This document shows positions 11,835 through 23,939 of a stretch of 64,000 nucleotides of DNA, in pieces. The notes under the pieces were generated by a model that worked only from the letters and a program-made list of their open reading frames with translations, was not told the DNA's origin and did no database searches. The position numbers and the translations under genes were made by a program. This DNA is from Apodemus sylvaticus (taxonomy: Eukaryota > Chordata > Mammalia > Rodentia > Muridae): contig NC_067495.1 of NCBI RefSeq assembly GCF_947179515.1, forward strand, positions 90,143,889 to 90,207,888, written 5' to 3'. The stretch's first letter is position 1. Each line of letters opens with the position of its first letter.

Positions 11835-13082
11835 TCCTTGTCTCCTTGTACTAAGCTCAAATCCAAATGGATCAAGGACTTCCACATAAAGCCAGACACT
11901 CTGAAGCTAATAGAAAAGAAACTGGGGAAGACCTTTGAGGATATCGGTACAGGGAGAAAGTTTCTGAACAGAACACCAATAGCGTATGCTCTAAGAGCAA
12001 GAATTGGCAAATGGGACCTCATAAAATTACAGAGTTTCTGTAAGGCAAAGGACACCATCAAGAGGACAAATCGGCAACCAACAAAATGGGAAAAGATCTT
12101 CACCAATCCTACATCAGATAGAGGGCTAATATCCAATATATATAAAGAACTCAAGAAGTTATATTCCAGAAAACCAAACAACCCTATTAAAAAATGGGGT
12201 ACAGAGCTAAACAAAGAATTCTCACCTGAAGAACTTCGGATGGCAGAGAAGCATCTTAAAAAATGCTCAACTTCATTAGTCATTAGGGAAATGCAAATCA
12301 AAACAACCCTGAGATTTCACCTTACACCAGTCAGAATGGCTAAGATTAAAAATTCAGGAAATAGCAGGTGTTGGAGAGGGTGTGGAGAAAGAGGAACACT
12401 CCTCCACTGCTGGTGGGGTTGCAAATTGGTACAACCACTCTGGAAATCAGTCTGGTGGTTCCTCTGAAAACTGGGCACCTCACTTCCAGAAAATCCTGCT
12501 ATACCACTCCTGGGCATATACCCAGAGGATTCCCCACCATGTAATAAGGATACATGTTCCACTATTTTCATAGCAGCCCTATTTATAATTGCCAGATGCT
12601 GGAAAGAACCCAGGTATCCCTCAACAGAAGAGTGGATGCAAAAAATGTGGTATATCTACACAATGGAGTACTATTCAGCCATTAGAAACAATGAATTCAT
12701 GAAATTCTTAGGCAAATGGATGGAGCTAGAGAACATCATACTAAGTGAGGTAACCCAGACTCAAATGGTCAATAATGGTATGCACTCACTAATAAGTGGA
12801 TATTAACCTAGAAAACTGGAATACCCAAAACATAATCTACACATCAAATGAGGTACAAGAAGAAAGGAAGAGTGGCCCCTTGTTCTGGAAAGACTCAGTG
12901 AAGCAGTATTCAGCAAAACCAGAACAGGGAAGTGGGAAGGGGTGGGTGGGAGGACAGGGGGAGAGAAGGGGGCTTATGGGACTTTCGGGGAGTGGGGGGC
13001 TAGAAAAGGGGAAATCATTTGAAATGTAAAAAAAATATATATATCGAATAAAAAAAATTTAAACTAAACAACAACAACAAAA
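11835..13082 (+). mobile_element. 5'-truncated L1Md with intact 12-bp TSD
   Basis: L1 begins inside ORF2 near 11835. It runs through the ORF2 C-terminus (ending ...HSLISGY near 12805), the G-rich 3' UTR and an A-rich tail with CAA repeats. Perfect TSDs aagagtgcctaa lie at 11823-11834 and 13083-13094. The complete TSD and low divergence point to a recent insertion. Confidence 0.95.
11838..12467 (+). pseudogene. L1 ORF2 C-terminal fragment (partial, frameshifted)
   Basis: A 209-codon open frame encodes part of the ORF2p C-terminal region downstream of the reverse transcriptase domain. Visible words are KPDTLKLIEKKLGKT, SDRGLISNIYKELKK, NPIKKWGTELNKEFSPEEL and REMQIKTTLRFHLTPVRMAK. It lacks the endonuclease and RT domains because of 5' truncation. 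The frame stops at 12465 (GGTTCCTCTGA) by a small frame change, and the rest of ORF2 continues in other frames (12382-12573 and beyond). The ATG is internal to ORF2 and not a real start. No function is expected. Confidence 0.9.
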
Positions 13083-13094
13083 AAGAGTGCCTAA

Positions 13095-14805
13095 GATATA
13101 CTATCAATTTGTGCAATTTAGGAAAACTCAAAGGGACTGGATTCTTTGTCAAGCAAATAATCTTATGATGGCTCCCTTACATCCTGGATACAGTCAGAGC
13201 ATGGGTTCTGTTTGTAAGGGAATTCATTAATTTTCCTTGATGAATTATTTTTTCTAATTATGCACATATTTCAATTATGCATTATCAGCAGAAGACAATT
13301 TTATTTGAAAAATAAGTATCCCATATGGATAACCTTGCAAAACTAGGCAGCTCACATAAAAAGTAGTGATAAATTATTCAAGCTCACTGTTTGGTAGGAA
13401 GAATTTGTGTTCAAATAGAACAAATTAAGCAACCTTAATTTAAAAAGAGGAAATCCCAACAACAACAGAGGTTGTGAAAGGGCAAGATATTTTAGAACAA
13501 GATGAAGAAAACAAAATCCAATTGAATTCTTTCAAAGAATTTATTTTCAGTTTGTATAACACCCCTGTAAAGATTTTTCCCCCTAAAAATTAATCATATA
13601 AAAGGCCTAGTCTGCGATAACTCTAACTCAAAGCTAGGTCGTGCTTGCTAAATAGAATATGACAGGGAACCGAAACTCTGCTATACTATAAGAAATAATT
13701 AGTTGAGAATTAACTTGATAATTTTATTACTGAGAAAACTGAAATAAAATCACCTTTTACTTTAATTATGTGTAAGGAAGAAGTATAATTATCTGCACAG
13801 AGAGTAATCAGAAAAATGAAAATACATTACTTTGTTATATGGTAGATAACAAGCTAGCCTGTTTAAACTGTTCACTCCTTGTATACTAAAGATAACAAAT
13901 TACTTACTGTAATGTCATCAAAATCTCACCTTACAGCAAAATGCTAGGAGAAAATAATAGACTTTTCCCCAATGGAATATTATATTTCTTTTTCTGTAGG
14001 TATTCAAGTAAATAAGGTAAATTAGCAAAAGTGGATTTGGGAATTCTTATCATGATATGATAATGGCACAAGGGCAAAGTGGCAAATTATCAGAGGCCTC
14101 AAACTAGTACAAAAAAGCATTAGCGCTGTTAAAATAATATCATGCTTCTTTTTCATCCATTGGCTATTGCCCTTTTAGTGCTGCAGCAATAGGTCTTTTC
14201 TGGATTTTAGATATCAATATCTACTGTGGATATTTAGAATGGGACTGCACACTAAACTGTGATGTTACATTCACAGAGATTTGTGTGGGCACAATCAGCC
14301 ACGGTGTGCACTCAGCAGCAGCATTGGCAGCAATCCAGACAACTCAGCTGCCTAAATCACCGGCTGGTCAGTTCAAATATATGATAAGGCCAAGATTTCA
14401 AGACACAGATGCTTGAAACTGCAAGATCCTACAGTATTTTGTTAGAAGGATCAAAATGTGGATGGTTAAATAAAAGGAGAGGATATATACTCCTGTTTGA
14501 GAGTTTGGCATTCACGTTGCCAAGTGACTGTCACAAATTTCCCCATGTCTGTGTAAAGTGCTAGAAAAAAATGGCCATGTTATGTAATTTTCTATTTCAT
14601 CTCCAAGCCAGTTAAGCAATGAAGAAGCCCGGTGGCCTTGTTGAGCAATGAGATTAACAAGGTATAAGATTGTTCAGTTACTGCTAAAGAAATTCCTTTG
14701 AAGTATGCTAAGATCAAATTGAATTAATTTAATACCTCTCATCCATATCATGAATACTTGGAAATTATGAGGACTGATATAAACAGTTTGATATAAACTA
14801 CTAAG
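13095..14805. other. Unique-looking AT-rich DNA
   Basis: 1.7 kb without a recognisable L1, SINE or LTR and without a significant open frame. If conserved elements exist in this window, this block and 15140-16960 are natural places to compare with other mammals. Confidence 0.4.
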
Positions 14806-15139
14806 ATGGTTAATATTGATTGTCCACCTGACACTTTCTCAAATCACTGAAGAGATAAGTCTCTCTGCATGCCTGTGAGAGGTTATCTAGCTCTAAGTTA
14901 GTTTGCAATACTGGTCCATGATCTGAGCTCCTGAACTAAAGAAGAAGGAAAATGTAATGTGAGCACAAACCTTCATTCTCTGTTTTCTGACTGTGGATAA
15001 AATGTCAACATTTGCCTCGTGTCCATGCCACTATAATATATCCATAATGATGACCATATTGTGGAACTATGGGCAAAAATATGTCTTTCCTCCTTAAGCT
15101 CATTTCATCACAGCAAAGGGAAAAACAACTAATACAACA
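14806..15139 (+). mobile_element. MaLR-class LTR remnant
   Basis: Starts 'ggttaatattgattgtccacc' like and ends 'catcacagcaaaggg...aacaactaatacaac', with 'tgcctgtgagaggttatct' and 'ctgttttctgactgtggat' inside. This is the layout of a rodent MaLR LTR in + orientation. Solo LTR, subfamily not assigned. Confidence 0.7.
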
Positions 15140-16961
15140 GCACTGGGATGATAGGGCATGATTTTGCATTGCTTCATTCTTTGTGGGGTTTTTTGACCTG
15201 ATTCATATGCAAAGTTTTGTACATTATAGAGATACACATGGTAAAAACACCTGAAATTTAATGTCAGTAACAAAAATGAACTGACCCATAGAATCTCACC
15301 AATTTTTTCTACTAATTAAATGAATGAGGATTTGGCTTAGCAACTTTATAATTAGGGCATCAGGGGAAAGTTATTGTGAGGCAAAAAGTGAAATTCTACA
15401 AACCTTTTAGACATAATGGAAATAGTTTTATTCTTGATACAATATAATATCAAAGCCCTTTAGCTAAGAATATAAAAGGAAATGAAAAGGAGACTATTCA
15501 AACAATGAACTGTATGAGTGAACAAAGGGAAATAGGAAAGTAAACATAGGTGGCTGGAATCAATGTAAAATAGTTGGAAGAATCCGATGACTAAACATAA
15601 GTTCTACAGAATTTAAAGTGATGGGAGGGAAGATTACTGTTTTGATCATACAAACCTAGAGCTTTTAAGTGACTCTTTGGAGAAAGAGTAAGCATTTAAT
15701 GCAAAATGATGTAAGCTTAATCCCAACAAAAATATGATGAAAAGAAAGCCTCTGAAATTTCAAACTATGCATCATGTTCCCTGTTGTTGATTCAAAATAT
15801 CCCATATATATGAATAAATAAATGATTAAATAAATCACAGAGTCTTTGTCAAACCATCAACTTGTTGAGATACTCAGTGAATATTCAGGAAGAACATTCT
15901 GAGTCACTTAGGGATTCAGGTTGGAAACAGAAATGTTTTGAGTTCAAACAGTTGAAGTTGAAATCAATTCTAGATAGTCATATATAGTATATATTTTCCC
16001 CAATTTTTGAGCATAATGGATGCTTGCAAAAGAAATGAATGACTAATGGAATTGGTAAGTACAGGGAAATAGTGGGCCTCAACTTTTCCTATTTTATGAG
16101 TTTTTGTATTATATTATGTTGCTAGTATAAAGACTAAAAAACAAAATAAAAAATATGTGGCTTTCTATCTTGCCATTCATTCAGAATGCATTTTTGGTTG
16201 ATTAACTATTCCCCTTCTTATTTAATAATTTCATCTCTCAGTAAATAATGTTAATGTCTAGCTCCTACTAAATTGGAAATCTACTACCATGGAAACAATA
16301 TCAGTTCAATAATATATAGGGTATGAAAATACATTTTAAAATCACATATGTAAACCAGATAGAGAACAAAGCCTTTGGGAGACTAGTGAAGGGATCATAA
16401 TTTCAAATAAAATGTGAGAATTTACATATAAGGTGGTATTATAAATAGCTTTGAACTAAATCTGTGATAACAATGAAAAATGTTAAAATAAAGGACATTC
16501 ATGGACTGAATGCCCTTAAAGGTTAAGGCTCACAACTAAAAGGACAAAAGTCACATCCTTATAATTTCTGCCAAAAGACAGAATGAAATTCATAATTTTG
16601 ATAAATACTATCCTCATTCTTGATTGTCTTTGTTAATGTATCTCTCAAACAACACATCCTGACCACATCCGAGGACACTGAACATTTTGCTTTCATGCTG
16701 ATGGTCATGCAGAGGTTGTTTCTGTCATTCTACCATTTTCTTCATATTTATTATTCAACACTTTACTGTATGACTGTAATATCTCAGCAATTTTAGTTGT
16801 TGTTTCTCAAGGATTTACATCTTTTGATCAAAGTAAAGTAATAGACTTATTAGAATAAATCAACAAATTGCATTATACTTCATCACTTAAATTTATACTC
16901 CAATTGTCATGCAGGTGAAAAATAACTCCAATTTCTTCTTTCCTGGAATAATTATCATTGT
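15140..16961. other. Unique-looking AT-rich DNA
   Basis: 1.8 kb with no recognised repeat and no useful open frame. Confidence 0.4.
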
Positions 16962-17200
16962 CTTATACATGCTTTTATTGATAGCAAGAGACACCATGAG
17001 TAAAGCAACTCCTATGATGAACAACATTTAATTGGGGCTGGCTTATGGTTTCAGAGGTTTTGTCCATTATCATCATCTTGGGAAGCATGGCAAGATATAG
17101 ACAGACATGGTATTGGAGAAGGAACTGAGAGTTCTACATCTTGATCTGAATGAAACAAAGAGAAACTGTCTAGTCCCCTGAGACTCCTCTCTCTCTTTCC
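16962..17200 (-). mobile_element. MaLR LTR fragment (MTD-like)
   Basis: Contains 'agacaccatgagtaaagcaact', 'caacatttaattggggctgg', 'tccattatcatcat' and 'gagagttctacatcttgatc', which are strong marks of an MTD-type MaLR LTR on the minus strand. The rest of the LTR is replaced by a C/T-rich stretch near 17190-17240. Confidence 0.75.
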
Positions 17201-17378
17201 CCCTCACTTTTCTCAGCTCCTCCTCCTCCTCTCTCCTCCAATCATGGGCCTCTCACTGCCTCAATGTGCATGGATAGGAAATATCTTGCAACAATTCATG
17301 AATGTATATTGTATTTCACAAAACTCCCACATATAAACTCCTATATATTTGTCATATTATATATAAATGGAAAGACTT

Positions 17379-17528
17379 TCTTGTTTGTTTTTTGAGACAG
17401 GGTTTCTCTGTGTAGCCCTGGCTGTCCTGGAACTCACTCTGTAGACCAGGTTGTCCTTGAACTCAGAAATCTGCCTGCCTCTGCCTCCCAAGTGCTGGAA
17501 TTAAAGGCATGCACCACCACCGCCAGGC
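17379..17528 (-). mobile_element. B1 SINE with 17-bp perfect TSD
   Basis: Complete reverse-complement B1 (gagacagggtttctctgt ... caccaccgccaggc) with a T-rich head. Perfect TSDs tataaatggaaagactt at 17362-17378 and 17529-17545 mark a recent insertion. Confidence 0.97.
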
Positions 17529-17545
17529 TATAAATGGAAAGACTT

Positions 17546-18589
17546 ACAACCAATATCAATGCCGGTTTCTATAGATTACAGTAGATTCATAAATAAATTC
17601 AGTAAGCAATATTTGATGTGCCTTAAATAATTAATCTGATCTAAACTTCAGATAAACCAAAATAATTATCATTATTGATATCAGATTCATGTCCTCATAG
17701 GCTTTACAAACATCTATTATTTTGGCATATGCTCTATTTCACTGTGAAAATATAGGCAATTTACAATTCCTTGCATCATAGTTATATATGTACATATGAA
17801 CATGAGAAAATTCAAGCAATTGGAATTGAGATCTGGGTGAAATCAGCAGAATTGCTAATTAAACAAGCTGGATATGTTTTCCTCATCAACAAAAGGATGT
17901 ATGTGAAGGAAAAGTAACTAACAGAAGAATTTTTGACAAAGAAAATGAATATATTAGACAAATGCTGTAGACATAGGTAAAATGTTACAAAATAGCCTGA
18001 TAAAGAAGATAATTATATGTACAGCATCTACTATCTTAAAACTCTATAGAAAAATCTCAACATTGCACCAAGAGGAACTTCATATGAAATGGAAAAAATA
18101 AGCAGGATACTCCTCTCACTTCTTTCTGATGCCTCAGCCAACTGAAACATTTTCTTCTGGAAAATCTACCTATCCTTATAAGCCCTGAATTTATTTTGGA
18201 AAATATTTGTATAATCCAAGAAACTCTTATGTCACAGATAGTTCCAATTATATTCTGTCATCCTTTACTTAGGGCAATTACAAAGAGATATCCATTGACA
18301 TTTCATTTGTCACTGTTCCAGAGAAGTGTCCATGTGGATGTTCCTAACATTTTAGCCCAACAAACATCATTGAGAACATAGATGGCCATATCAATCCTTT
18401 ATGGTAGCACAAATCAAGCAGAAATCATTTTAACAGGAGTGGATCAGTGTGTCCAGGTGTTAAATGAGTCTGTGACTAGCAAACCTCATCCTAGAAAATA
18501 ACTAGCTATCATATAATGAGACACTATATGCACAAGTTGTCATCTTCCCTTTTGTGTTTCTAGGAAGTGGCAAGATACCATGACCCACT
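17546..18589. other. AT-rich DNA, nothing recognised
   Basis: The 61-codon frame at 18196-18381 has no recognisable domain and is not supported as a gene. Confidence 0.4.
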
Positions 18590-18634
18590 TTTCTAACTAG
18601 CAATGAAACTTCCAGTCACATTGCTAGTTAGAAA
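18590..18634. repeat. Perfect 16-bp inverted repeat with 13-nt loop
   Basis: Left arm tttctaactagcaatg (18590-18605) is exactly complementary to cattgctagttagaaa (18619-18634), with loop aaacttccagtca between. It is not part of any repeat I recognise. It lacks the run of T or the GC-rich stem expected of a bacterial-type terminator. Confidence 0.9.
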
Positions 18635-18949
18635 GGCTCAGGTCCCATATTCTTTAACAATGTTAAATCAATGTTTGATAGCCACCAATCAGAAAATACA
18701 TGTGACCAGTCAACTCATTAAAATAACAGATAAATAAATGCTAGAGAAAATAATTAAACATTATCAATGTAGGAACCACAAAACCATAAAGATGAACAAG
18801 ACAGGACGAAGTGATCAAAATATATGTCCATAATTAAAAGCAATTAATATATTGACAGGATGTTATTCCCCATGTATCAATAAAAAATGTTCAACTATAA
18901 AATAATAAAATTGTACTAGAATTTAGTTCACATTTGAAGATGTAGTTTC

Positions 18950-19285
18950 TTACATATCTAAAAGTTGTAGAAACTTTAAGACATAACATCTTGTGACTGA
19001 TTTAGATCCCTGGAAATACACAGTTATAGAATATTAGAAGACAACATTCTCTTCCTGTTTCCCTTTTATCAAATTCTACCTACAATGTAAGTGGCTCTTT
19101 ATTCTCTCCCATGTTCTATGTCATGTAATGCCACCTTGCTACAAGTCGAAAAGCAAAACAGCCAAACAAATATATGTTAAAAACTATTGAAAAAGTGAGT
19201 CAAAATATATTTCTAGATAAGTTGATTACCACAGATTTTCTAAGATATTTCGCTATAGTGTAGAAAGCTGACTAACACAGCATAG
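18950..19285 (+). mobile_element. Possible MaLR LTR remnant
   Basis: The end 'cgctatagtgtagaaagctgactaacacag' and the preceding 'ctatgtcatgtaatgccacc' fit the 3' half of a rodent MaLR LTR. The 5' half is not recognisable. Confidence 0.4.
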
Positions 19286-19492
19286 AAATCTTTACTGTGT
19301 GCCAGTGTGTCCTGGAGGAATGTAATAAAAATAAACTAGGAAATTTTGTCTACAATATAGACAAAATGGGCTGAGACAGTCACAGAGCATTTCTTCTAAC
19401 AACTGCAGAATACCCATTCTTATATCAGTATATCTAACACTCCATAAAATAGGTCAAATACCAGTCTATAAAATAATTCTTTAATTTTTTAA

Positions 19493-19707
19493 AGATTTAT
19501 TTATATTATGTGTATGAGTGTTTTGCCTCAATGTATATGTACACCGTGTGCATGCCTGGTGCACACAGAGGTCAGATAATGGTATTGGGTGCCTTAGAAT
19601 TGGAATCATGGATACTTATGTGATAGCATATGGACACTGGAAACCAAAACAGGTTTCTCTTTAAGAGCAACAAGAGCTCGTAAACACTAACCCATTTTTC
19701 TAGCCCC
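19493..19707 (-). mobile_element. B3 SINE
   Basis: Read on +, it shows 'agatttatttatattatgtgtatgagtgttttgcct', 'gcatgcctggtgcacacagaggtcag', and the closing 'ctagcccc' of the tRNA-derived head, so it is a minus-strand B3. The middle is diverged. Confidence 0.85.
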
Positions 19708-19918
19708 AAAGCCTATAATTTCTAACATTTAATTTAACGTGTTCAAATATGAAGCATTTAGCTCCTTTATGTTAACAATAATCAATGATTTTTTTAATAC
19801 AGCAGTTACAAACATTATTATAAAACAATTTTGCAATATGTCCACACATGATATTAACAAATATCATTAATGTATTCCTAAACATCAAAGTAGCAAATAT
19901 AAATATAATGCCCATTTT

Positions 19919-19990
19919 CTGAGAACTGAAACCGAGTCCCCTGCAATAGCAACAAGTACTCTTAACTACTGAGTCATCTCTTCAGACCCT
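19919..19990 (-). mobile_element. B2/B3 SINE head fragment
   Basis: The phrases gaaaccgagtcccctgcaa and actgagtcatctcttcagac match the reverse complement of the tRNA-like head of a B2/B3 SINE. Only this part remains. Confidence 0.65.
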
Positions 19991-20089
19991 ATAAACAAAA
20001 CTTAACCAATTCTATACTATAAAAATCATGAAAGTATCTTTTCTTGTCCAAATCAAGCAAAATTATAAATCAATGTCTTTTCAGCCCAG

Positions 20090-20335
20090 GACTTTATTGG
20101 AAATTCCAGCTGCCATAAGGTTGTACTAATTTTATTCTCACAACCCATGTATGTATAAGGGTTATTTTTCCTCCCCTATATCCAACAGTTCTTTGTTTTT
20201 TAATTATAACCATTCTGGTTTGGGTAAAATAAAATCTCAGTAGTTTAAATTTCTAATTACCTCATAGACAAATATATTGAAAATATTTTAGGTAGATATT
20301 GGTCATTTGCCTTTTAGTATTTTATAGTATTCTTT
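20090..20335 (-). mobile_element. Ancient mammalian L1 ORF2 fragment
   Basis: A decayed minus-strand trace of the ORF2 C-terminal region: 'aaggttgtactaattttatt...', 'aaccattctggtttgggtaaaat', 'tctcagtagtttaaatttctaattacc', 'ttggtcatttgcctttt'. It is far more diverged than the L1Md copies, which suggests an insertion older than rodents. Confidence 0.55.
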
Positions 20336-20492
20336 TTTTAAGTTAATTTAAACAATAGGTTTCATTTTTTTAATTTTAGTTTAGTTGTAATTTGAGAATT
20401 TAATGAATTCAGATGATTTGATCAATTGTTTTCTCCATTCCTCCTTTTGAGTTTATTTCCCAACCTTCTCCTACCACTTTCACTTTTCAACT

Positions 20493-21268
20493 TCATGTGC
20501 TCTTTTGTTTTTAATTAATAGATTTATTCACTTTACATCCAGCTCACAGGATTACAGCCCCCTTTCTTCTTCTCCTTCCAGTTCCACCTTCCCACTCTCT
20601 TTTTCTCATTCCCCCGGTCCAAACTCTCCTAGGTTTAATCTCATCAATGATTGAGCACATCCTCTCCCACTGAAGTCAAACAAAGCAACTCAGCTAGGGG
20701 AAAGGTATTCAAAGGCAGACAATAGAGTACAGGTCATAGATAGTCCCTGCTCAAATTGTTAGTAGTCCTACATGTAGAGCAAACTGCACATCTACTACAT
20801 ATGTGTTTGGGGCCTCAGTCCAGTTCATGAATGATCTTTGGTTGGGGGTGCAATCTCTGTGAGCCTCCATGGGCCAAGGTTAGTTGGATCTGTATGTCTT
20901 TTTGTGGAATGATTGACACATTTAGCTCCCTCAATTCTTCCTTTGACTTGTCCACAAGACTACCTCTCTCAGTCTCTGCTACATCTTTATCCCTTGTATT
21001 TCTTGTAGGCAAGGCAAACTTTGAGAGAAAAGTTTTGTGGGTGGGTATGTTTCCCCTTCCCTCTACTGGAAGTCCTGCCTGGCTACAGGATGGAAGTAGA
21101 AAATGACACTCTGAATGAGATAGCACAGACCCAGAATATACACATGTACTCACTTATATGTGGATAATAGTCATAAAGTACAGGATAGCCATACTTTAAT
21201 CCATAGACAGAAACAACCTAAATAACAAGAAGGGCCTAAAGGAGGAGGCGTGAATCTCATGTGCTCTT
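20493..21268 (-). mobile_element. Old L1 (Lx-class) with 5' inversion (twin priming) and 12-bp TSD
   Basis: The segment 20505-about 21090 is an Lx-type L1 3' UTR on the minus strand, with its A-rich tail at the left. The segment from about 21095 to 21256 is the end of ORF2 and start of the 3' UTR of the same kind of L1, but on the plus strand ('cacagacccagaatataca', 'tactcacttatatgtggataatag'). The whole is flanked by tcatgtgctctt at 20493-20504 and 21257-21268. The right copy is followed by AAAA, so the nick TCTT/AAAA fits L1 endonuclease. Confidence 0.75.
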
Positions 21269-21314
21269 AAAAAAAAAAAAAACACAACCACACTTAGTGA
21301 AAGTACACACATAT

Positions 21315-21660
21315 ATATAGGACCATATATTACAGCTCTAGTAGTTTCTCAGACACAACATCCCTGAATAAAATTGGCTTTTCCTCCACAAGAAACATCA
21401 GTTGCCAGGAGCTCCTCAGCTAGAAGTGTAGACTATATGAACTAAAATTTTTTTCTGCTTGAAGTTGTGCAGATCTTGTGTGCAACAGTCTTGTAATGTG
21501 TGTGTGTGTATGTGCATGCTTATGTGTGTGTATGTTGTGTGTAGTAAACATATCCGATTTAGAGCTTAATGCTCAACAGTAATCTATAGGTAGAGGTACA
21601 TAGATGCATTAATCTATGGATATAACAGTAGGTCTTTAGAACTCAGTCCAATACATTAAA
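21315..21660 (-). mobile_element. Old rodent L1 3'-UTR fragment
   Basis: Phrases 'aaattggcttttcctcc', 'ggagctcctcagctagaagtgt', 'gcagatcttgtgtgcaac' and 'gcattaatctatggatata' recall the minus strand of an old L1 3' UTR. An impure (TG)n tract lies inside at about 21497-21545. A related piece is seen at 61900-62260. Confidence 0.5.
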
Positions 21661-22739
21661 ATTTTTATTGTAAAATGAAATGTATGTGAACACACTTGAA
21701 TACTGGAAAGAATAATAAAGATAAAAACAAAAGGTATTTTCATGTTTGGATGTACTATATCCACATTCACATGTTTATGCTTGTTTGGAGATATATTAGT
21801 GAATGTACAAGGATGTACATCCAAGAAAACAGAAGTACACTTCAGATATCTTTACCAGTTTCCATCATTTATTTTGAAACTGAGAGAACTGAGATAACTT
21901 ATCACTTAGCTGGCCAATCTCAGTGATTTCAGACCTAGCCAAGAAGGAAACACTCCTATATAATGGAGAAAGGTTGAGAAGTTGTGTGTTCAGACAAACC
22001 CAGACTAAGAGCTCCAAGGACCATTCAATAACAAACTCCATACAATATGGAGGTAGTTCTGTTAGCCAAGCAGTCAGCAATCCATGGGCTTGGAGCAGTT
22101 AGTCTCTAGCATTATCAACAGGTGATGGGATACTCTGTTACCGGCAGAGGTTGACCAAAAACAACTAAGCTCTTGAAAGCCCAAATACACGCTTCCAAAC
22201 AACTGCATTGCCTTCTTCAGAACATGCCCCTCTCCATTACTACCTGTTATAGCTCTCCGCAAAATTAATAATCTGGGGAAATTGACCACACTTTTCACTA
22301 TTTGTGGTTGTTCCTTGTGTTTAGATTAAGAACTCATGTCAAGATGATGCCTCAGTAGTCTGTGACCTAAAGAATAATGAAATAATTCCTTCTTCATTGA
22401 GTCCCTGTCATAGTAAATCACCACACTGGTTTTCAAACTATTGTAATCATGAGTCTCTTCTACAGCTAGCCTTGTCAGTTTGAGGTTAAGAGGCCTAACT
22501 TGTGGTTTGAATATTCAGTTTCTCTCCTGTCCCTAGCCAGCTTGGGATATTTGAACAGCTTCTACTTAAAAATGCACTAGCTTTATTTGTATCTTTCTGT
22601 CCATGGAATGTGGCTCTCTTATTATCCTAATATTTGTCAATAATGGCTACATGGGGAAAAAAAGCTTCTAATCTGCCAACTTTTTCATGTTTCTTGAAGT
22701 ATTAATCAAAATAATCAATGTAGTATATAGTCAAACAAT
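21661..22739. other. No recognised feature
   Basis: About 1.1 kb with short open frames only (21696-21926 +, 22074-22298 -, others). None shows a known domain or codon-level signal that I can support. Confidence 0.35.
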
Positions 22740-22916
22740 GTGCTTAACAACAGATGGATGGAGAAAAATGTTACCTAATCATAGAATATTATTTTGACAT
22801 AAAAATAATAAAATCTTATAATTTTGGCCACATATTTGAAACTAGGGCACATTTTGTTACATAAGCTATTCCAGACAGAACTATAAATACTGCATTTTCC
22901 TTTCAATATGGTAGTT
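22740..22916 (+). mobile_element. Ancient L1 ORF2 C-terminal fragment
   Basis: A decayed trace of the ORF2 end: 'acagatggatggagaaaaatg', 'atagaatattattttgaca', then a remnant of the 'ataagccagacagag' block. It is too decayed to translate. Confidence 0.5.
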
Positions 22917-22989
22917 TAAATGTACCAATTAATAGAAATATAAGCAGTAGTTATTATAAATCAATAAATACAGTATTGTTATGGTTAGG

Positions 22990-23565
22990 CTGGATATCAT
23001 TCCCAAATACCATGAATTAGGATGAACATAGTGTAGCAAAACCTTCCCCTAATGAATGATATTTCAAGGAACCAATCACTGGGTGAGTAGGCAGGACTTC
23101 TGGGTCTGAGAGAGCTAGAGGGGAGGCAGGACAAAGATACTTCCTTTTGGATGGGTGAGAGAGCAAGGAGGACAGAATGTATGTAGTGAGAGGCCCCTGG
23201 TTTAGGTAGCAGATCTGCCAGGATCTGCCATCAGAGGATTTGTAACTTAAACTAGCTTACCACATTAGGATGCTAGTTTCTGCATCCAGAGATTGTTTTA
23301 CCTGTTGATTCTATACAAAGATTGTGTGATAGTTTCTTTCACAAGCCGACTCAACTGGGTTCCAGAGGAAGGTACAGCTCCAGGTCACTCCAGTCAGCCA
23401 CAGAAATTTGGAAGTGTGGGGAGTACATGACTACAGCCCACCATAGGAACTTAGCTAGGCTGGTGGTGAGATTTTGGAGCTCTGAGTCAGAGAGTCTGGT
23501 GGGCTCAGAACAAGTCAGTCTGTCTGCTGGTGCCTTCCTGGCAGTATCTCAGGATTAATTTTTTA
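22990..23565 (+). mobile_element. Rodent ERV-type LTR, copy 1
   Basis: This block shares a long series of phrases, in the same order, with 55660-56290: 'tttcaaggaaccaatcact', 'gcccctggtt.aggt.gcagat', 'acctgttgattcta', 'gattttggagct.tg.gtcagagagtct'. The two are copies of one interspersed LTR-like repeat. No internal retroviral coding region is next to it, so it is probably a solo LTR. The 78-codon frame inside (23322-23558) is not a gene. Confidence 0.6.
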
Positions 23566-23939
23566 AATATTTCATGCTACACATAGTCCTGTGATTATCA
23601 GTGCAATGTAGTAGTGATATTTCTAATGATTTAATATATTTATAAAGAACTATGAGAATATGAGGTTTCTCAATTAAAAAATATTAAAACTTTTATGTGT
23701 AAACACATTACTCTTGGTTTATTTTTGCATTCTAGATACACACATTTAATCATTGAGCATTTTTACCATATGTGCATGTTTATGTATATATATAAAATTT
23801 ATGTCAGATGACAAAATAACCAATATAGTTTTAAAACTCATCATTAGAAAGCAGGATTTTGATTCCAAACAAACAAAAAACTGATTTTGTTGTCATTAGA
23901 GTTTTAAATTTTTCCTTTTACTTTATTTTATGAAGTTAA

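Noticed and set aside
18590..18634. Hairpin as a transcription terminator or tRNA-like gene
   Set aside because: No T-run follows, no tRNA boxes are present, and the stem is AT-rich.
22074..22298. Short frames in the 21.7-22.7 kb block considered as a processed pseudogene
   Set aside because: No known protein family could be recognised and there is no poly-A tail or TSD.
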